Assembly (NCBI RefSeq): GCF_008711465.1 | Contig: NZ_VXKQ01000008.1 | Coordinates: forward strand, 165,952-229,951 | Reading direction: 5' to 3' | DNA: 64,000 nt | Origin: Francisella sp. SYW-9 | Lineage (GTDB): Bacteria > Pseudomonadota > Gammaproteobacteria > Francisellales > Francisellaceae | Part shown: positions 40,367 through 50,046 of the stretch, one piece after another | Layout of the letters: each line of letters opens with the position of its first letter | How positions within the stretch are numbered: position 1 is the first letter of the stretch | The notes under the pieces: model-generated | Database searches by the model: none | Told to the model about the DNA's origin: nothing | Seen by the model: the letters and a program-made list of their open reading frames with translations, nothing else | Translations under genes and position numbers: made by a program

Positions 40367-40654
40367 ACTCTAATAGATAATAAAATTAAATATAGCAATA
40401 CCTAAACTATTAGTCCATAAACGCTATGGCTTAATCATAATAGGTTTTGTGCACAAAAAAATATAAATTAGATTGAAAACAACTAAACCGTTGTTATTTA
40501 AAAGTTGAAAGACAATAAATATCAGCGGTTTAGTAAGATGCATTATCATATAATACCAATTGATGAACCTAGTCCATAACACCTTCATTTTAAAACTTTG
40601 ATTTTATTATTTCCCCTTCCACAAAGACACTATTTTGTCTTTTTTAAAAAAAAT
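40367..40654. repeat. AT-rich gap with several inverted and direct repeats
   Basis: No coding frame. Contents: a 14-bp palindrome TTTTGTGCACAAAA (40445-40458); CTAAACCG near 40483 facing CGGTTTAG near 40525; a direct repeat TAGTCCATAA at 40411-40420 and 40570-40579; and a stem-loop AAAGACA/TGTCTTT (40623-40642) followed by T on the plus strand that may terminate the protease gene from the other side. The pattern looks like remains of a mobile element. Confidence 0.45.
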
Positions 40655-41965
40655 TTAATACGTCAGTTCATACAAAAATATTGAAGTACCATTTAAATCA
40701 GGATTTTCTACAGGCATAACAGAATCATCATTTATACAATACCATCTATTATTTATTTTAGAATAATTTATATAATGACCTGAATTTACATTACGTCCGA
40801 TATGATTTACAGCACTTATTAAACTATAAGTTTTATTATTAATTGTTATTTCTAATGATTCTATGAATTTAATATTTATCTTGCTTCCTGTATGCGTAGT
40901 AGCATCCATTCTAAATATTATAGGGGCTATAATAAGATACTGGCCCGTAGATAATATATTATATTTTGAATTAAAAATTACATTCCTATCATTACAGAAA
41001 TTACAATCTTTATTTATGCGTTCAATATTTTCTTGATAATCTTTTAATAATCTTGAGACTGTATATATATATGGGTTATCATCTAAATTAGGCTTTGTAT
41101 CATCATTAGGAGGAGGCACTAATTTTTGTTCATCTACATTCATACTAAATATAGAATATTCCTCACTTTTGGCTTCATCATAATGTCCCTTTGCTTCATG
41201 ATAAAAACATTGAGATACTTTAGTTTTTATATTAGATAAATTAGTATTGGTAGCTTTACTAATATCTTCTAATAGATTAGATAGGAAGATAGTAGGGTCA
41301 TTTTGCTCGCGTCCTATTGGAATATCTTTTCCATATTTTTCATTCCACTTTTCAAAAAAAATTTGCAATCGTACTCTTGATGGCGATTTTTTATTGTCTA
41401 ATTCCTTTAAGATCTCCATATATGATGGAAAGTATTCTTCCGCTTTGCCTAGGTCGACTAGGCTGTATATCTCTTTTTTAAGCTCTACACATCTATGTAT
41501 TAACTGAGTAGCCGAATTAAAAAAACAAGTATTAACTGAGTTTAGTATACCTTTTACATCTTGTATTTTTTTTACTTCTACATTTGAAGTATTTATGAGA
41601 AATCTACTTCTACTAAAGTAACCATCATATTTAGTTAACATACCATAGTTTCTTATTTCAGTTTTAAGAAGAGCACGTAAATTCTCAAATTTATTTTCTT
41701 TTGCGAAACCTCTACAAAGTTCACCAAGTCTACCATCTCTTATGCACCCAGATAAATTATTTGGAAATTTACTTATACCATTTATATGTGATAAAAAAGC
41801 TATAGCAGCACTAACTTTATCTTTTTGATTATATCTACCATACCAGTGATGCTTGTGTTTTTTATTATATGATGACTCAATGAACCTAATATTTATATAA
41901 TTCCATATTCTTCTATTTATACGAGCAATAATTTCTTCTTTCATATAGACAATATTTTTTTTCAT
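40655..41965 (-). CDS. Ubiquitin-specific protease (peptidase C19)-like protein, candidate effector
   Basis: A 436-residue protein from ATG 41965 (AAGGA upstream). The USP fold is recognisable in order: Cys box ILNSVNTCFFNSATQL (nucleophile Cys147, oxyanion Asn142); QNDPTIFLSNLLEDI (221-235), the QQDAxEFL box; a CNFC pair (321-324) where USPs carry a zinc ribbon, leading to LIIAPIIFRM in place of LxIxLxRF; and the His box NSGHYINYSKINNRWYCINDDSV (His397, Asp413/414). The first 130 residues are basic and helical, unlike any domain I know. There is no signal peptide. It would cleave ubiquitin or a ubiquitin-like protein, which bacteria lack, so a host target is inferred. Confidence 0.82.
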   Translation of the reverse strand: MKKNIVYMKEEIIARINRRIWNYINIRFIESSYNKKHKHHWYGRYNQKDKVSAAIAFLSHINGISKFPNNLSGCIRDGRLGELCRGFAKENKFENLRALLKTEIRNYGMLTKYDGYFSRSRFLINTSNVEVKKIQDVKGILNSVNTCFFNSATQLIHRCVELKKEIYSLVDLGKAEEYFPSYMEILKELDNKKSPSRVRLQIFFEKWNEKYGKDIPIGREQNDPTIFLSNLLEDISKATNTNLSNIKTKVSQCFYHEAKGHYDEAKSEEYSIFSMNVDEQKLVPPPNDDTKPNLDDNPYIYTVSRLLKDYQENIERINKDCNFCNDRNVIFNSKYNILSTGQYLIIAPIIFRMDATTHTGSKINIKFIESLEITINNKTYSLISAVNHIGRNVNSGHYINYSKINNRWYCINDDSVMPVENPDLNGTSIFLYELTY

Positions 41966-42265
41966 TTATGTTCCTTTAAATAAAATGATTTACCCTAGCA
42001 ATTTGGGAGATTTTACTTCTTTATTTTCGATTATACATTCAAACTGATATAATTATTTCAGTAAAAAGTACTGATTATAGAAAAATTTTTATTCCTAAAT
42101 ATTATATTTAATTAGGTTCTGCGCACAGAACATATATTTAATGATTTTATACTTAAGCTTTATCTATTTAATATTGATTTCTATTCAGATTTCTTTGATT
42201 AACTATATTTATAGTTTACTGTAACTGTTAATATTAAACATATCTCTACAAAACTGAAAATTAAG
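41966..42265. repeat. Gap upstream of the USP-like gene with a GTTCTG/CAGAAC palindrome
   Basis: A 300-base AT-rich gap between two divergent genes; it must hold both promoters. GTTCTG CGCA CAGAAC at 42116-42131, within TTAGGTTCTGCGCACAGAAC, resembles TAGGTTTTGTGCACAAAA on the far side of the protease gene (40441-40458). No other feature is visible. Confidence 0.4.
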
Positions 42266-43168
42266 ATGAAAAATATAGCAATTATTGAGCCAATTGGTAT
42301 GACTCTAGAGCAAGAAGCTCAGCTAAAAGAAATTTTAAAGGGTCACAAATTAAGTATTTTTGATAGTCGTAACTATAATGATCAAAAGCTCCTAGAGCTA
42401 CTAAAATCTGTAAATATTATTTTATTAACCAATAGAACTCTTTCGTATGAACTTATTAGCCAACTTGATAATTTAGAATTTATTTCTGTAGCTTTCTCAG
42501 GAGTAGACCACATCGATAGCCAAGCTGTTAAAGAAAAAGGAATAATAGTTAAAAATTCTGCAGGATATGCTAACAGTGCTGTTGCTGAACTAACAATGGG
42601 TTTTATGATTTGTCTTGCAAGAAATATTGTAAACAATCATAACAATATGACTAATGCCATTGGAACAAATACAGGAACTGAGTTAAAAGGTAAAAAACTA
42701 GGAATTGTTGGTTATGGTAATATAGGCAAAAAACTAGAACATATTGCTAATGCTTTTGAAATGCAAACGATAAAGTATAATTCAAAGAGCTCCCAAAATG
42801 ATTTGGAAAACTTATTTAAAGAAAGTGACTTTGTCAGCTTAAATATTCCTCTAAATGATCAAACAAAAGGTATGATTAATAGCCATTATTTTAACTTAAT
42901 GAAACCTTCAGCATATCTAATTAACTGTGCAAGAGGACCAATAGTTAATCAGCAAGATTTAATTGATGCATTAGATAATAAGAAACTTAAAGGTGCAGCT
43001 ATTGATGTTTTTGATACTGAGCCACCATTAAGCTCTGACAATTTACTTTTAAATAGAAAAGATATAATTGCCACTCCACATATTGGATTTAACACACAAG
43101 AAGCACTAGCTTCTAAAGCAAAAATCGCTATTAATCATGTTATAGAATACTTAAATAAAGATAGTTAA
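42266..43168 (+). CDS. D-2-hydroxyacid dehydrogenase, NAD-binding
   Basis: A 300-residue member of the D-isomer 2-hydroxyacid dehydrogenases. The Rossmann motif is GKKLGIVGYGNIGKKLEHI (about 141-159), and the catalytic triad is Arg in LINCARGPIVNQ, Glu in DVFDTEPPL and His in IATPHIGFNTQEA. It reduces a 2-keto acid to the D-hydroxy acid; family members act on glycerate, lactate, phosphoglycerate and others, and the shorter form without an ACT domain speaks against being the housekeeping SerA. It stands alone on the plus strand next to a convergent hydrolase gene. Confidence 0.88.
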   Translation: MKNIAIIEPIGMTLEQEAQLKEILKGHKLSIFDSRNYNDQKLLELLKSVNIILLTNRTLSYELISQLDNLEFISVAFSGVDHIDSQAVKEKGIIVKNSAGYANSAVAELTMGFMICLARNIVNNHNNMTNAIGTNTGTELKGKKLGIVGYGNIGKKLEHIANAFEMQTIKYNSKSSQNDLENLFKESDFVSLNIPLNDQTKGMINSHYFNLMKPSAYLINCARGPIVNQQDLIDALDNKKLKGAAIDVFDTEPPLSSDNLLLNRKDIIATPHIGFNTQEALASKAKIAINHVIEYLNKDS

Positions 43169-43176
43169 TAATATTA

Positions 43177-44034
43177 CTAACTTATTGCTTCTCTTTTAGC
43201 TGATAAAAAGTCTAATAAGCAGTCATTGAATAACTTAGGATTTTGTAAGAAAGCAAAATGACTTACATCTGGCAATATTAATAATCCTGCATTAGAAATC
43301 TCATCTGCCATATATAAAGTATTCTCTCTTTTTATAGCTTCTTCATCCTGAGAATCCACAATCCACACCGGAACTTTAATTGAGTTTAGCTGCTTTTTCG
43401 TAAGGTTTGGTTTCGTTGCCCACATATTAGCAATCTCTTTTAAGAGATTATCATATCCATTTGGTGTTAGAGATAACTTCTCATATTCTATCTGACTTCT
43501 AGCAACATATTTACTAAAGACGGGACTCTTGGCATAATCTTTAATTGCTTTAGGATTTGAATTAGCAGCGAAAGCAAAAAGTCTAGAAACTCTATTTGGA
43601 TAGTTAATAGCAAGTTCAAGACCTGTATTTGCTCCATCACTCCATCCAACTATAGCAGCTTTTTTAAGATTTATAGAGTTCATAAAAGCAATAACATCAG
43701 AAGCCATTAACTTATAAGTGATCAGGCTACCATCATTAGTACTACGCCCTTGACCACGGCTATCAATTACAATAACTTTATAGTGCTTTTCTAATGCTCT
43801 TACTTGATTTCCCCAGTAATTTGAATTACCAACTCCTCCATGTAGCATTATTACAGGCTTGCCCTTGCCAAACTCTGCGTACCATAAACGTATACCATTT
43901 ACATTTGCATACCCAGACTTCTCGGCCTTCGGCAATGTTGGTGTTGGAGGTAACTTTAACCACTGATGTGTACTTGCATAAACAGTAGTTAAACTAAGGA
44001 TAAAAGCAAGCCATAAACAGATAATTCGCTTCAT
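43177..44034 (-). CDS. Exported alpha/beta hydrolase
   Basis: A 285-residue protein with a signal peptide (MKRIICLWLAFILSLTTVYA), so it probably acts in the periplasm. The fold's landmarks: oxyanion HGGVGNSNYWGNQ (about 65-77), strand VIVIDSRGQGRST, nucleophile elbow VGWSDGANTG with Ser near 147, Asp in VPVWIVDSQDEEA, and His in PDVSHFAFLQNP near 262. These are the usual Ser-Asp-His esterase/lipase or epoxide-hydrolase-like elements; the substrate is unknown. It is eight bases past the convergent dehydrogenase gene. Confidence 0.85.
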   Translation of the reverse strand: MKRIICLWLAFILSLTTVYASTHQWLKLPPTPTLPKAEKSGYANVNGIRLWYAEFGKGKPVIMLHGGVGNSNYWGNQVRALEKHYKVIVIDSRGQGRSTNDGSLITYKLMASDVIAFMNSINLKKAAIVGWSDGANTGLELAINYPNRVSRLFAFAANSNPKAIKDYAKSPVFSKYVARSQIEYEKLSLTPNGYDNLLKEIANMWATKPNLTKKQLNSIKVPVWIVDSQDEEAIKRENTLYMADEISNAGLLILPDVSHFAFLQNPKLFNDCLLDFLSAKREAIS

Positions 44035-44110
44035 ATATTAAGCCTAAGTATAATAACTATAGTAAAATTATTCTATCAACAAAATTGCTATAAAATTTTA
44101 CTATTTACTC

Positions 44111-45346
44111 TTAGGAGAAGACAACTGATCTATTTCTTCCTTGAGATTTAGCTTGATATAACGCCTTGTCAGCAGCTTTTATAGTTTGGTTCACCGATAA
44201 ATTATCATTAGCTGCGATACCACAGCTTATAGTATAATCGATACTTTGATCATCTATGATTAATTTCTGTTCTTGTACTTTAAGACGTATCCTTTCAGCA
44301 ACATTTTTAGCATCATTTTTGTTTGTATCAGGCAAGAAAATTATAAATTCTTCTCCGCCAAATCTTACAGCTAGATCATCACTACGGGAGTATTCTTCAA
44401 TTATATTAGCCAAAGATATAAGCACTTTATCTCCATGCAGATGAGAAAAATCATCATTTATTTTCTTAAAATGATCCACATCTATCATAATCACAGAAAA
44501 AGACTGAGTTTTAGTAAAGTTGGCATATTCTTTTTTTAGCCCTCTTCTATTTAAGAGTCCAGTTAAAGGGTCCTTTTGAGCATCCTCAACACTCTCTATC
44601 TCTGATTTTTTAATCTCTGTAATATCTTTTTGTATAGAACAAAAGTGTGTTACGCTATCATCAGGAGCTAAACTCAATGGAAAAATAGACATATCTACCC
44701 AATATACATCGCCTGATTTTTTATAATTTAACATTACTTCTCTAATTGGAGATTTCTTTTCTAAAGCCTTCCTGATTTTTGATATTGATTCTTCGCTCGT
44801 ATCATAACCTTGAAAAATTCTAGGAGTATTGCCGACCAGCTCCTCTTTAACATAGCCTGTCAGTTCTATTAAATGATCGTTAACATATATAATTTCAGGA
44901 CCATTAGGCTTATCAATATTATCAGCTTTTGTGATTATTACACCATCAATTGCATGCTCAACAATATCGTGAAATGCATGAGTATATCTATGTGTTACAT
45001 CACTAAAAGTTACTACAACATTATTATTATCTCTATATGCATTAGTTAGCATCCAGATAGGCTCTTCTATATTTTCATTTGTCAAACCTATTATACGATT
45101 GATTATATTATCATCTTTTAAAGCAACTGTATGAGCAGGATAATGTTCTTTTTTAAGCTTATCACCTGAAGCATTAAGCAATGTCCAATTAATATCATCA
45201 AAGCTCTTATCAATAAGCTCTTGCTTTTGCATTTTGAGTATATCTAAAGCACTAGAGTTAACAAAGATCACTACCGAATTAGAATCATATACTATAACTC
45301 CGTCCTGAATCTTTTCCAAAAGGAGTTTAGTATTTAAATCTTCCAT
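44111..45346 (-). CDS. PAS-PAS diguanylate cyclase
   Basis: A 411-residue cytosolic signalling protein. PAS1 is at about 8-118 (DGVIVYDSNSVVIFVN). PAS2/PAC at about 125-245 (DGVIITKADN, ELTGYVKEELVGNTPRIFQG, HFCSIQKDITEIKK) resembles LOV sensors but has NTPRIF where they have the flavin-binding Cys. The GGDEF domain spans about 250-411 with active site RFGGEEFIIFLP (GGEEF 330-334) and an inhibitory I-site RSDD (321-324) exactly five residues ahead. It should make cyclic di-GMP and be feedback-inhibited. No EAL domain protein is in the window. It stands 92 bases below gcvPB on the same strand. Confidence 0.9.
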   Translation of the reverse strand: MEDLNTKLLLEKIQDGVIVYDSNSVVIFVNSSALDILKMQKQELIDKSFDDINWTLLNASGDKLKKEHYPAHTVALKDDNIINRIIGLTNENIEEPIWMLTNAYRDNNNVVVTFSDVTHRYTHAFHDIVEHAIDGVIITKADNIDKPNGPEIIYVNDHLIELTGYVKEELVGNTPRIFQGYDTSEESISKIRKALEKKSPIREVMLNYKKSGDVYWVDMSIFPLSLAPDDSVTHFCSIQKDITEIKKSEIESVEDAQKDPLTGLLNRRGLKKEYANFTKTQSFSVIMIDVDHFKKINDDFSHLHGDKVLISLANIIEEYSRSDDLAVRFGGEEFIIFLPDTNKNDAKNVAERIRLKVQEQKLIIDDQSIDYTISCGIAANDNLSVNQTIKAADKALYQAKSQGRNRSVVFS

Positions 45347-45438
45347 CTAATTATTCAAAAGGTCTTTAATTAACTAATTATATTGTAAATAATATCTAAA
45401 GGCTATCGATTATTATGTAAACCCTATTAAATAGAAAA

Positions 45439-46884
45439 TTATTTTGGTTGCCAAACTATATCAAGCTCTTTGGCAGCTTTGACATCGTCTAAGCGACGTG
45501 AAGGTAGGCTATATGGCGCTTTTTTAAGATACTCAGGATTATCTTTTGCAATATCTCTAATCTCTACCATGGCTTGGATAAACTTCTCCATACTATCAAC
45601 GTTTTCAGTTTCAGTAGGTTCTATTAGCAAGCACTCTGGCACCAATAATGGGAAGTACATAGTAGGAGCATGCACTCCTCTATCTATCAAACACTTAGCA
45701 AAATCTGTAGCTGTAACACCATATTTTTGCAATTCAGGTTTTAAAGTTACAATAAACTCATGAGATGCTCTTCTATCAGGATATGCTATCGTGAAACCTT
45801 CTTCTTTTAGGCGAGCCATCATATAGTTAGCGTTTAAAGTTGCTATTTCAGAAGCTTCAGTTAAACCATTACCACCCAACATTGCTCCATAAATATACGC
45901 TCTAAGTAGCACGCCAATATTACCATTAAATGCTGATAATCTACCGATAGTGTTTGGTACATCTTTTTCTTCTAACCATACAAACTTATCAGCTTTTTTA
46001 CCAACCATTGGTACAGGTAAAAACTCTTTTAGTTTGTCATTCACAGCAACAGGACCAGCACCTGGACCACCACCACCATGAGGAGTAGCAAAAGTCTTAT
46101 GTAAGTTCATATGTAAAACATCAAAGCCCATATCACCAGGACGTGCTTTACCCATAATCGCATTTAGATTTGCGCCATCATAGTACAATAGACCACCAGC
46201 TTCATGAACTTTCTTAGCTATTACAGCAATATTTCTTTCAAATACCCCAACAGTAGAAGGATTTGTAAGCATGATACCTGCTGTCTTTGGTCCAAGTACT
46301 TTATCTAATGCTTCAAGGTCAATATCACCACATTTCTTAGTTGGAATCTCGATAACTTTCAAGCCGCATACTTTTGCAGTAGCTGGGTTTGTACCATGAG
46401 CTGCATCTGGCACGATAATCTCATTACGCTCAAAATCACCTCTCTTATGATGATACGCTTTGATCATAGCCACACCAGCAAACTCGCCTTGAGCACCAGC
46501 CATAGGCGCAAGCGAAACACCTGTCATACCTGTTAGTTCTTTGATCAAATCTTGAAGATCGTATAGACACTCTAAAGTTCCTTGAGCACTTTGATTACTT
46601 GCATATGGGTGTCTCTCTAAGAAACCCGCAAGTGATGCATATTTATGTGCTGCACGAGGATTGTACTTCATAGTACAAGAACCTAACGGATAAAAGTTTG
46701 TATCTATACAAAAGTTTTTACGTGATAGCTGTGTATAATGTCTAACTACATCTAGCTCTGCTTGCTCTGGCAAAATAGGCTTTTTAGAACGTAGCATATC
46801 CGTTGGGATATTTGAAACATCGCCTTTCTTACTAGGCATTACAGCTGGTGAATTCACACCTCTAGTTTTTTCAAAAATAACCAT
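45439..46884 (-). CDS. gcvPB: Glycine dehydrogenase (decarboxylating) subunit 2
   Basis: A 481-residue C-terminal half of the split P protein. The PLP lysine is in [20 protein letters not shown] (about 261), with [27 protein letters not shown] at the N-terminus and [16 protein letters not shown] at the C-terminal end. With subunit 1 it decarboxylates glycine and passes the aminomethyl group to lipoyl-GcvH. It starts four bases after gcvPA, so both halves are produced together. Confidence 0.96.
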   Translation of the reverse strand: MVIFEKTRGVNSPAVMPSKKGDVSNIPTDMLRSKKPILPEQAELDVVRHYTQLSRKNFCIDTNFYPLGSCTMKYNPRAAHKYASLAGFLERHPYASNQSAQGTLECLYDLQDLIKELTGMTGVSLAPMAGAQGEFAGVAMIKAYHHKRGDFERNEIIVPDAAHGTNPATAKVCGLKVIEIPTKKCGDIDLEALDKVLGPKTAGIMLTNPSTVGVFERNIAVIAKKVHEAGGLLYYDGANLNAIMGKARPGDMGFDVLHMNLHKTFATPHGGGGPGAGPVAVNDKLKEFLPVPMVGKKADKFVWLEEKDVPNTIGRLSAFNGNIGVLLRAYIYGAMLGGNGLTEASEIATLNANYMMARLKEEGFTIAYPDRRASHEFIVTLKPELQKYGVTATDFAKCLIDRGVHAPTMYFPLLVPECLLIEPTETENVDSMEKFIQAMVEIRDIAKDNPEYLKKAPYSLPSRRLDDVKAAKELDIVWQPK

Positions 46885-46888
46885 TTTC

Positions 46889-48256
46889 CTAACCTCCTAA
46901 CCTAGCTAAAACTTTTTTAGCTGCAGCAATATACTCAGCATGGTCATCTGCTGTATGAATCTCTGTAGAACAAATCATAATAGATTTTTCCAAATCACTA
47001 CTATATTCGCCTAAGAAATAACCTGCATCAATACCTTCTTTTTCCATCTCTGTTACAAAAGTTACCGCACTTATAGGTAAATCAATAACTACTTCATTAA
47101 AGAATGCATTTTCAAACCTAATGCTCACACCATCTAGCTTAGATAATTCATTTGTCAAGTTTGTTGTATTTTCATGAGATACACTAGCAACTCTTTCTAG
47201 ACCCTCAGCACCAAGCAAACTCATATAAATAGTTGCAGCAGTTACCATAAGACCTTGATTAGTACAGATATTAGAAGTAGCTTTTGCACGACGAATATGT
47301 TGCTCTCTAGCTTGTAGAGTTAAGCAAAAACCTTCATTACCATCTAAGTCAACTGTTCTACCAACAATACGTCCTGGCATTTGACGAATATGAGGCATTT
47401 TACAAGTCATAAAACCAAAATATGGACCACCTGAAGCTAGTGGCACTCCCATAGTTTGACCTTCGCCACATACTATATCCGCACCATTATCACCCCATTC
47501 AGCTGGCGATTTTAAGATTGCTAATGACATTGGATTTGTTACAGCTATTGCTAAAGCTCCATGTTCATGTGCCCAATTTGTAAGGCTATCAACATCTGCA
47601 AGTTGACCTAAAAAGTTAGGGCTTTGGATAACTACTGCAGCATATTGAGTATCTGCAAAATCAGCTAACTTTGCTATATCTGTTTTACCATTTTTAGAGT
47701 CTAGATTTACAACATCTACCTCAATGCCTTGATGCTTTGTAATAGTTTCTAATACATTTAAATATGTTGGGTGTAGTGCTTCAGCTATTAGGACTTTTTG
47801 TGATTTTGCCTTTTTATTAGAGCGAATCGCCATAAGTACAGACTCTGCTAATGCAGTTGCTCCATCATACATAGATGCATTTGAAGCATCCATACCTGTC
47901 AATCCAGCCATCATAGTTTGAAATTCATAGATAACTTGTAGACCACCTTGAGAAGCCTCAGCTTGATACGGTGTATATGCTGTATAAAATTCTCCACGAG
48001 CTACAATATCCCATATTGCTGATGGAATATAATGACTATATGCTCCAGCTCCTATATAGTTTGTATTATGATGATTCTTATTAGCTCTTTTTCTAGCTAA
48101 ATTCGCTAGCTGTATCTCATTGATACCATCAGGAATTTTTAAGGTCTTTGATCTTAATTCTGAAGGAATTTCATCAAATAGTTGATCTACAGAGCTTGCT
48201 CCTATAGTATCCAGCATTTTTTTAATTTGTTCTGGTTTATGTGGAATAAAAGACAT
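46889..48256 (-). CDS. gcvPA: Glycine dehydrogenase (decarboxylating) subunit 1
   Basis: A 455-residue N-terminal half of the split P protein: [20 protein letters not shown] at the start, [41 protein letters not shown]-type segment with [17 protein letters not shown], and [21 protein letters not shown] strong GGAGGAAAT precedes the ATG. It forms the alpha2beta2 enzyme with GcvPB. It follows gcvH by 126 bases on the same strand. Confidence 0.95.
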   Translation of the reverse strand: MSFIPHKPEQIKKMLDTIGASSVDQLFDEIPSELRSKTLKIPDGINEIQLANLARKRANKNHHNTNYIGAGAYSHYIPSAIWDIVARGEFYTAYTPYQAEASQGGLQVIYEFQTMMAGLTGMDASNASMYDGATALAESVLMAIRSNKKAKSQKVLIAEALHPTYLNVLETITKHQGIEVDVVNLDSKNGKTDIAKLADFADTQYAAVVIQSPNFLGQLADVDSLTNWAHEHGALAIAVTNPMSLAILKSPAEWGDNGADIVCGEGQTMGVPLASGGPYFGFMTCKMPHIRQMPGRIVGRTVDLDGNEGFCLTLQAREQHIRRAKATSNICTNQGLMVTAATIYMSLLGAEGLERVASVSHENTTNLTNELSKLDGVSIRFENAFFNEVVIDLPISAVTFVTEMEKEGIDAGYFLGEYSSDLEKSIMICSTEIHTADDHAEYIAAAKKVLARLGG

Positions 48257-48382
48257 ATTTCCTCCATGCCTTTGAATGAAAATAATTAATTTATAATAAG
48301 TTAGTCATACTAAATATTAATCAATTTCTGAATAATTAAAGATTTTAACTTTGGATCTTTATTTTAGTATATTAAGAATTAT

Positions 48383-48766
48383 TTAGTCTTCCATAACTTT
48401 TACATAAGCATCAGCAGTTAGTAGATTAGCTAACTGAGACTCATCAGAAATTTTTAGTTTAAATAACCAACCATCTTTGTATGGTGCATGGTTTACCTGA
48501 GAAGGATCATCTACTAGAGATTCATTTACTTCAATAATTTCACCATCTAGTGGTGAGTAAACATCTGATGCTGCTTTCACAGATTCTACGACACATGTAT
48601 CATCCCCTCTTGAAAACTCCTCCCCAACTTCAGGAAGCTCAACATATACTAAATCTCCGAGTAATGATTGAGCGTGTTCTGTAATACCTACTGTTACTTC
48701 ATCACCCTCTACTTTTATCCACTCATGCGACTCTGTATATTTTAATTCATTAGGAATATTTGACAT
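48383..48766 (-). CDS. gcvH: Glycine cleavage system H protein
   Basis: A 127-residue lipoyl carrier. The lipoylated lysine is Lys64 in [37 protein letters not shown] opens the protein and [16 protein letters not shown] lies after the lipoyl hairpin. It shuttles the aminomethyl group between P, T and L proteins. A GGAGG follows the 117-base gap from gcvT. The L protein gene is not here, as expected because it is shared with other 2-oxoacid dehydrogenases. Confidence 0.97.
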   Translation of the reverse strand: MSNIPNELKYTESHEWIKVEGDEVTVGITEHAQSLLGDLVYVELPEVGEEFSRGDDTCVVESVKAASDVYSPLDGEIIEVNESLVDDPSQVNHAPYKDGWLFKLKISDESQLANLLTADAYVKVMED

Positions 48767-48883
48767 TTTTTACCTCCAATAATTAACCAGTTTAATTTTT
48801 CGCTTAAAATTTCCAATACTAATAGTTTAAAATTCATTGTCATTCTAAATCCTAGCTAAAATGACTTGAATACTTTATATCAT

Positions 48884-49960
48884 CTATATTAAAGATTTAC
48901 CATTTTTAACAAATCTAGGTTTTACAATCTCTACATCTAGCTCTTTACCACGAATGTTTACTTTAGGATTAGATCCTTGTTTTGGTACATATGCCAAAGC
49001 TATAGCTATTTTTAAAGTTGGTGAGAAACTACCACTTGTAATATAACCTTTTTCACCATTATCTAAAATGATTTCTTGACCAGATCTTAAGACACCTTTT
49101 GATCTAAGAACTATACCAGCCCATTTAGTGTCAACGCCCTTTGCTTTTTTAGCTAATAGAGCTTTTTTGCCAATAAAGTTTCTACTCTCATCAGATAAAT
49201 CAACGCTCCAACCAAGACCTCTTTCTAAGGGTGTTGTTGAGCTATCCATATCTGAACCATATAGATGCATCCCAGCTTCGAGTCTAAGAGTATCTCTAGC
49301 ACCAAGACCAGCCGGAGTTGCACCATGTTTCAATAGGTTATTCCAAAAATCCATAGCTTGATCTGCTGGAAGCATAATCTCAAAACCATCTTCTCCGGTA
49401 TAACCTGTACGTGCAAACATCCATTTACTAAAAAATTTAAATGAAAAAGGCTTAAGGTGACCTAACTGCTCAGCAATTTCTGATGTCACTACATGCTCAA
49501 CTACTTCAGCTGCTTTTGGACCTTGAACTGCTACTATAGCTAGATCTTCTTGAGGAGTTATCTCAACTGTAAAATCTTTAGCATTTTCTCTAAACCATGC
49601 TACATCAGATTCTCTATTACCTGCATTTACAACGATTCTAAAGTTTTCCTCATCAATCTTATAAGTAATTAAATCATCAACAATTCCAGCTTCGTGATTT
49701 AGCATACAACCATACTGTGCTTTGCTACTAATCAATTTAGCTACATCATTTGCCAACATATGGCGTAAGAATTTTTCAGCATCCTTACCTTTAATATCTA
49801 CAGCAAGCATATGTGAAACATCAAATACACCACAATTTTCTCTAACATTATTATGCTCTTGAATCTGTGAACCATAATTAATCGGCATTGACCAACCAGA
49901 GAAATCAACCATTTTTGCATTCGCAGCTACATGTGCTTCGTAAAGAGGAGTTTTAAACAT
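48884..49960 (-). CDS. gcvT: Glycine cleavage system T protein (aminomethyltransferase)
   Basis: A 358-residue tetrahydrofolate-dependent aminomethyltransferase: [54 protein letters not shown] with the active Asp, [19 protein letters not shown] and [18 protein letters not shown]. First gene of gcvT-gcvH-gcvPA-gcvPB. Only 86 bases separate it from the lysine decarboxylase gene, too few for a full tandem glycine riboswitch. Confidence 0.96.
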   Translation of the reverse strand: MFKTPLYEAHVAANAKMVDFSGWSMPINYGSQIQEHNNVRENCGVFDVSHMLAVDIKGKDAEKFLRHMLANDVAKLISSKAQYGCMLNHEAGIVDDLITYKIDEENFRIVVNAGNRESDVAWFRENAKDFTVEITPQEDLAIVAVQGPKAAEVVEHVVTSEIAEQLGHLKPFSFKFFSKWMFARTGYTGEDGFEIMLPADQAMDFWNNLLKHGATPAGLGARDTLRLEAGMHLYGSDMDSSTTPLERGLGWSVDLSDESRNFIGKKALLAKKAKGVDTKWAGIVLRSKGVLRSGQEIILDNGEKGYITSGSFSPTLKIAIALAYVPKQGSNPKVNIRGKELDVEIVKPRFVKNGKSLI

Positions 49961-49993
49961 AAGAAATTACCCACTGAATTTGAACCTTAACAA

Positions 49994-50025
49994 AAGACAC
50001 TATACATCTTTTTATAGTCTTTTAT
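49994..50025 (-). terminator. Stem-loop between lysine decarboxylase and gcvT
   Basis: AAGACACTATA faces TATAGTCTTT around a short CATCTTT loop. On the minus strand it follows the lysine decarboxylase gene (stop at 50047) and ends next to T-rich sequence, so it may terminate that message ahead of the gcv operon promoter. Confidence 0.5.
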
Positions 50026-50046
50026 AAGCATTTTTTCTCATTTTTT

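Noticed and set aside
49961..50046. Glycine riboswitch ahead of gcvT
   Set aside because: Only 86 bases separate gcvT from the preceding gene, and they contain a stem-loop and T-rich sequence without the conserved glycine aptamer words.
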